A stretch of DNA of 64,000 nucleotides from Hydrangea macrophylla (lineage: Eukaryota; Streptophyta; Magnoliopsida; Cornales; Hydrangeaceae), in assembly GCA_033977485.1 (NCBI GenBank), contig CM066984.1, positions 110,093,191 through 110,157,190 of the forward strand. Reading direction: 5' to 3'. Below, piece after piece: positions 63,038 to 64,000 of this stretch. The notes below the pieces were generated by a model. The model searched no databases. It saw nothing but the letters and a program-made list of their open reading frames with translations, and was not told where the DNA came from. How positions within the stretch are numbered: position 1 is the stretch's first letter; each line of letters starts with the position of its first letter. A program made the translations under genes and the position numbers.

Positions 63038-63459
63038 GCAGCTCATGTAGTTGGAGTTGTGAGCAGATTTCTTTCCAATCCTGGAAGAGAGCATTGGGAA
63101 GCAGTCAAGTGGATTCTTCGTTACTTGAAGGGTACTTCGAGTTTGTGTTTATGTTTTGGAGATTCAAACCAGTCTTGGAAGGATTTACAGATTCAAATAT
63201 AGCAAGGGACATTGATGATCGAAAGTCTATTTTGAGTTTCTTGTTTACTCTTGCAGGGAGAGCTGTCCCGTGGCAATCCAAGTTACAAAAATGTGTTGCC
63301 TTGTCTACCACTGAAGCTGAGTATATTGTTGCTACAGAAGCAGGGAAAGAGATGTTATGGATGAAACGGTTCCTCCAAGAGTTGGATTTGAAGCAAGATG
63401 AGTATATGGTTCATTGTGATAGTCAGAGTGCGAGGGACTTGAGCAAGAATGCCACATAC
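63038..63459 (+). pseudogene. Copia polyprotein remnant (RNase H region)
   Basis: Copia pol C-terminal text in two frames joined by a frameshift near 63170: AAHVVGVVSRFLSNPGREHW and WILRYLKGTS, then GFTDSNIARDIDDRKS, PWQSKLQKCVALSTTEAEYI, WMKRFLQEL and HCDSQSARDLSKNATY. The frame is cut at 63459 by a younger element. 62890-63037 upstream shows no coding. Confidence 0.85.
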
Positions 63460-63609
63460 TGATAGAAAACATTATTTGGAAAAAGCTTAGGTTCTAACAA
63501 TAAGCCAGAACCTTTTATATTAAACATAAAGAAGAAGTAGAAACCAATATTACAACTAGGTCCTTGCACATATAACAAAATACAACATAACAATAAAATA
63601 ACTCTAACA
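63460..63609 (-). mobile_element. 150-bp LTR of a younger Copia element
   Basis: On the plus strand it runs TGATAGAAAAC to ACTCTAACA (TG..CA). On the minus strand it directly follows the polypurine tract GAGGGGGAG (63618-63610) and the pol stop. It is therefore the 3' LTR of a minus-strand element. The adjacent CATAC (63455-63459) is the expected 5-bp target site; its partner lies outside the window. The short LTR suggests the Ale/Retrofit lineage. Confidence 0.75.
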
Positions 63610-63616
63610 CTCCCCC

Positions 63617-64000
63617 TCAAGCTGGTACAAAAATATCTCTCAATCCCAGCTTGTCCAGGATAGTATGAAACGGTTGACTCCCAACGGCTTTAGTAAGAAC
63701 ATCGGCAAGTTGATCGCAAGTCTTCACAAAGGGAACACAAATAGTACCACTAGTAATATTTTCTTTGATGAAGTGTCGATCAATCTCCACGAGCTTTGTT
63801 CTATCATGTTGAACATGGTTATAAGCTATACTGATAGCTGCTTTGTTGCCGCAATATAGCTTCATAGAGTCTGTCAGTTCAACCTTCAAGTCCTTGAGCA
63901 AAGACTTGATCCACAATATCTCACAAATACCTTGGGTCATGGCCCTAAACTCAGCTTCTGCACCAGACCTGGCAACCACGTTCTGCTTCTTACTCCTCCA
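63617..64000 (-). CDS. Copia polyprotein C-terminus (RNase H), partial
   Basis: Open from the window edge to the TGA at 63619-63617, with no break in 127 codons. Motifs: WRSKKQNVVARSGAEAEFRA, ILWIKSLLKDL, LYCGNKAAISIAYNHVQHDR, EIDRHFIKE, FVKTCDQLADVLTKA and a VPA C-terminus. Typical Copia RNase H shows CDNK; here it is CGNK, so a catalytic-type Asp is changed to Gly. RKHVEIDRHF-type text appears as TKLVEIDRHF. N-terminal gag, integrase and reverse transcriptase lie beyond the window. Open but probably mutated at the active site. Confidence 0.85.
   Translation of the reverse strand, partial: WRSKKQNVVARSGAEAEFRAMTQGICEILWIKSLLKDLKVELTDSMKLYCGNKAAISIAYNHVQHDRTKLVEIDRHFIKENITSGTICVPFVKTCDQLADVLTKAVGSQPFHTILDKLGLRDIFVPA

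Noticed and set aside
63094..63311. Minus-strand frame opposite the Copia RNase H remnant
   Set aside because: Shadow of the plus-strand Copia coding sequence.

Overview
This is nuclear DNA from a flowering plant, most likely a eudicot. The evidence is large AT-rich introns with GT..AG borders, plant-specific gene families and dense plant-type transposon debris. I cannot name the species from sequence alone. Splice models were built by hand: every junction was checked for GT/AG borders and reading phase, but none is supported by transcripts.

Three host genes are present. (1) Positions 26-17747 (+): a complete 24-exon gene for RRP44A/DIS3, the catalytic exosome nuclease, giving a 934-residue protein with intact PIN and RNB active-site residues. 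Its introns carry a solo-LTR-like repeat with a heat-shock-element cluster, a hAT-like element nested in it, a short Helitron, a palindromic MITE and a Stowaway-type MITE. (2) Positions 18615-22236 (-): a complete 10-coding-exon PIN-LIKES (PILS) auxin carrier of 421 residues, convergent with RRP44A. A leader exon near 24.6 kb carries a 51-codon upstream ORF. (3) Positions 53828-61046 (-): a four-exon gene for a small plastid inner-membrane protein (148 residues, At1g42960-like). Two of its introns are swollen by nested transposons and by an inverted pair of ~870-bp repeats.

From about 24.8 to 53.8 kb I find no convincing gene. The stretch is a transposon graveyard. It holds two long solo LTRs with target-site duplications (31761-34169 and 42277-44349), hAT-like elements with 8-bp duplications, Stowaway- and Tourist-type MITEs, a ~200-bp tandem array (38.2-39.15 kb), a long-TIR element (48.8-49.8 kb) and microsatellites. 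The right end (61.75-64 kb) holds a decayed 5'-truncated LINE and an old Copia RNase H fragment. A younger Copia element (150-bp LTR, minus strand) is inserted in that fragment and runs off the window.

The three host genes act in separate processes (RNA decay, auxin homeostasis at the ER, plastid envelope) and show no operon-like link. No unknown multi-gene system was found. The most unusual signals are the heat-shock-element LTR inside RRP44A, the hairpin-forming repeat inside the plastid gene, and the three-level nest of elements in that gene's second intron.
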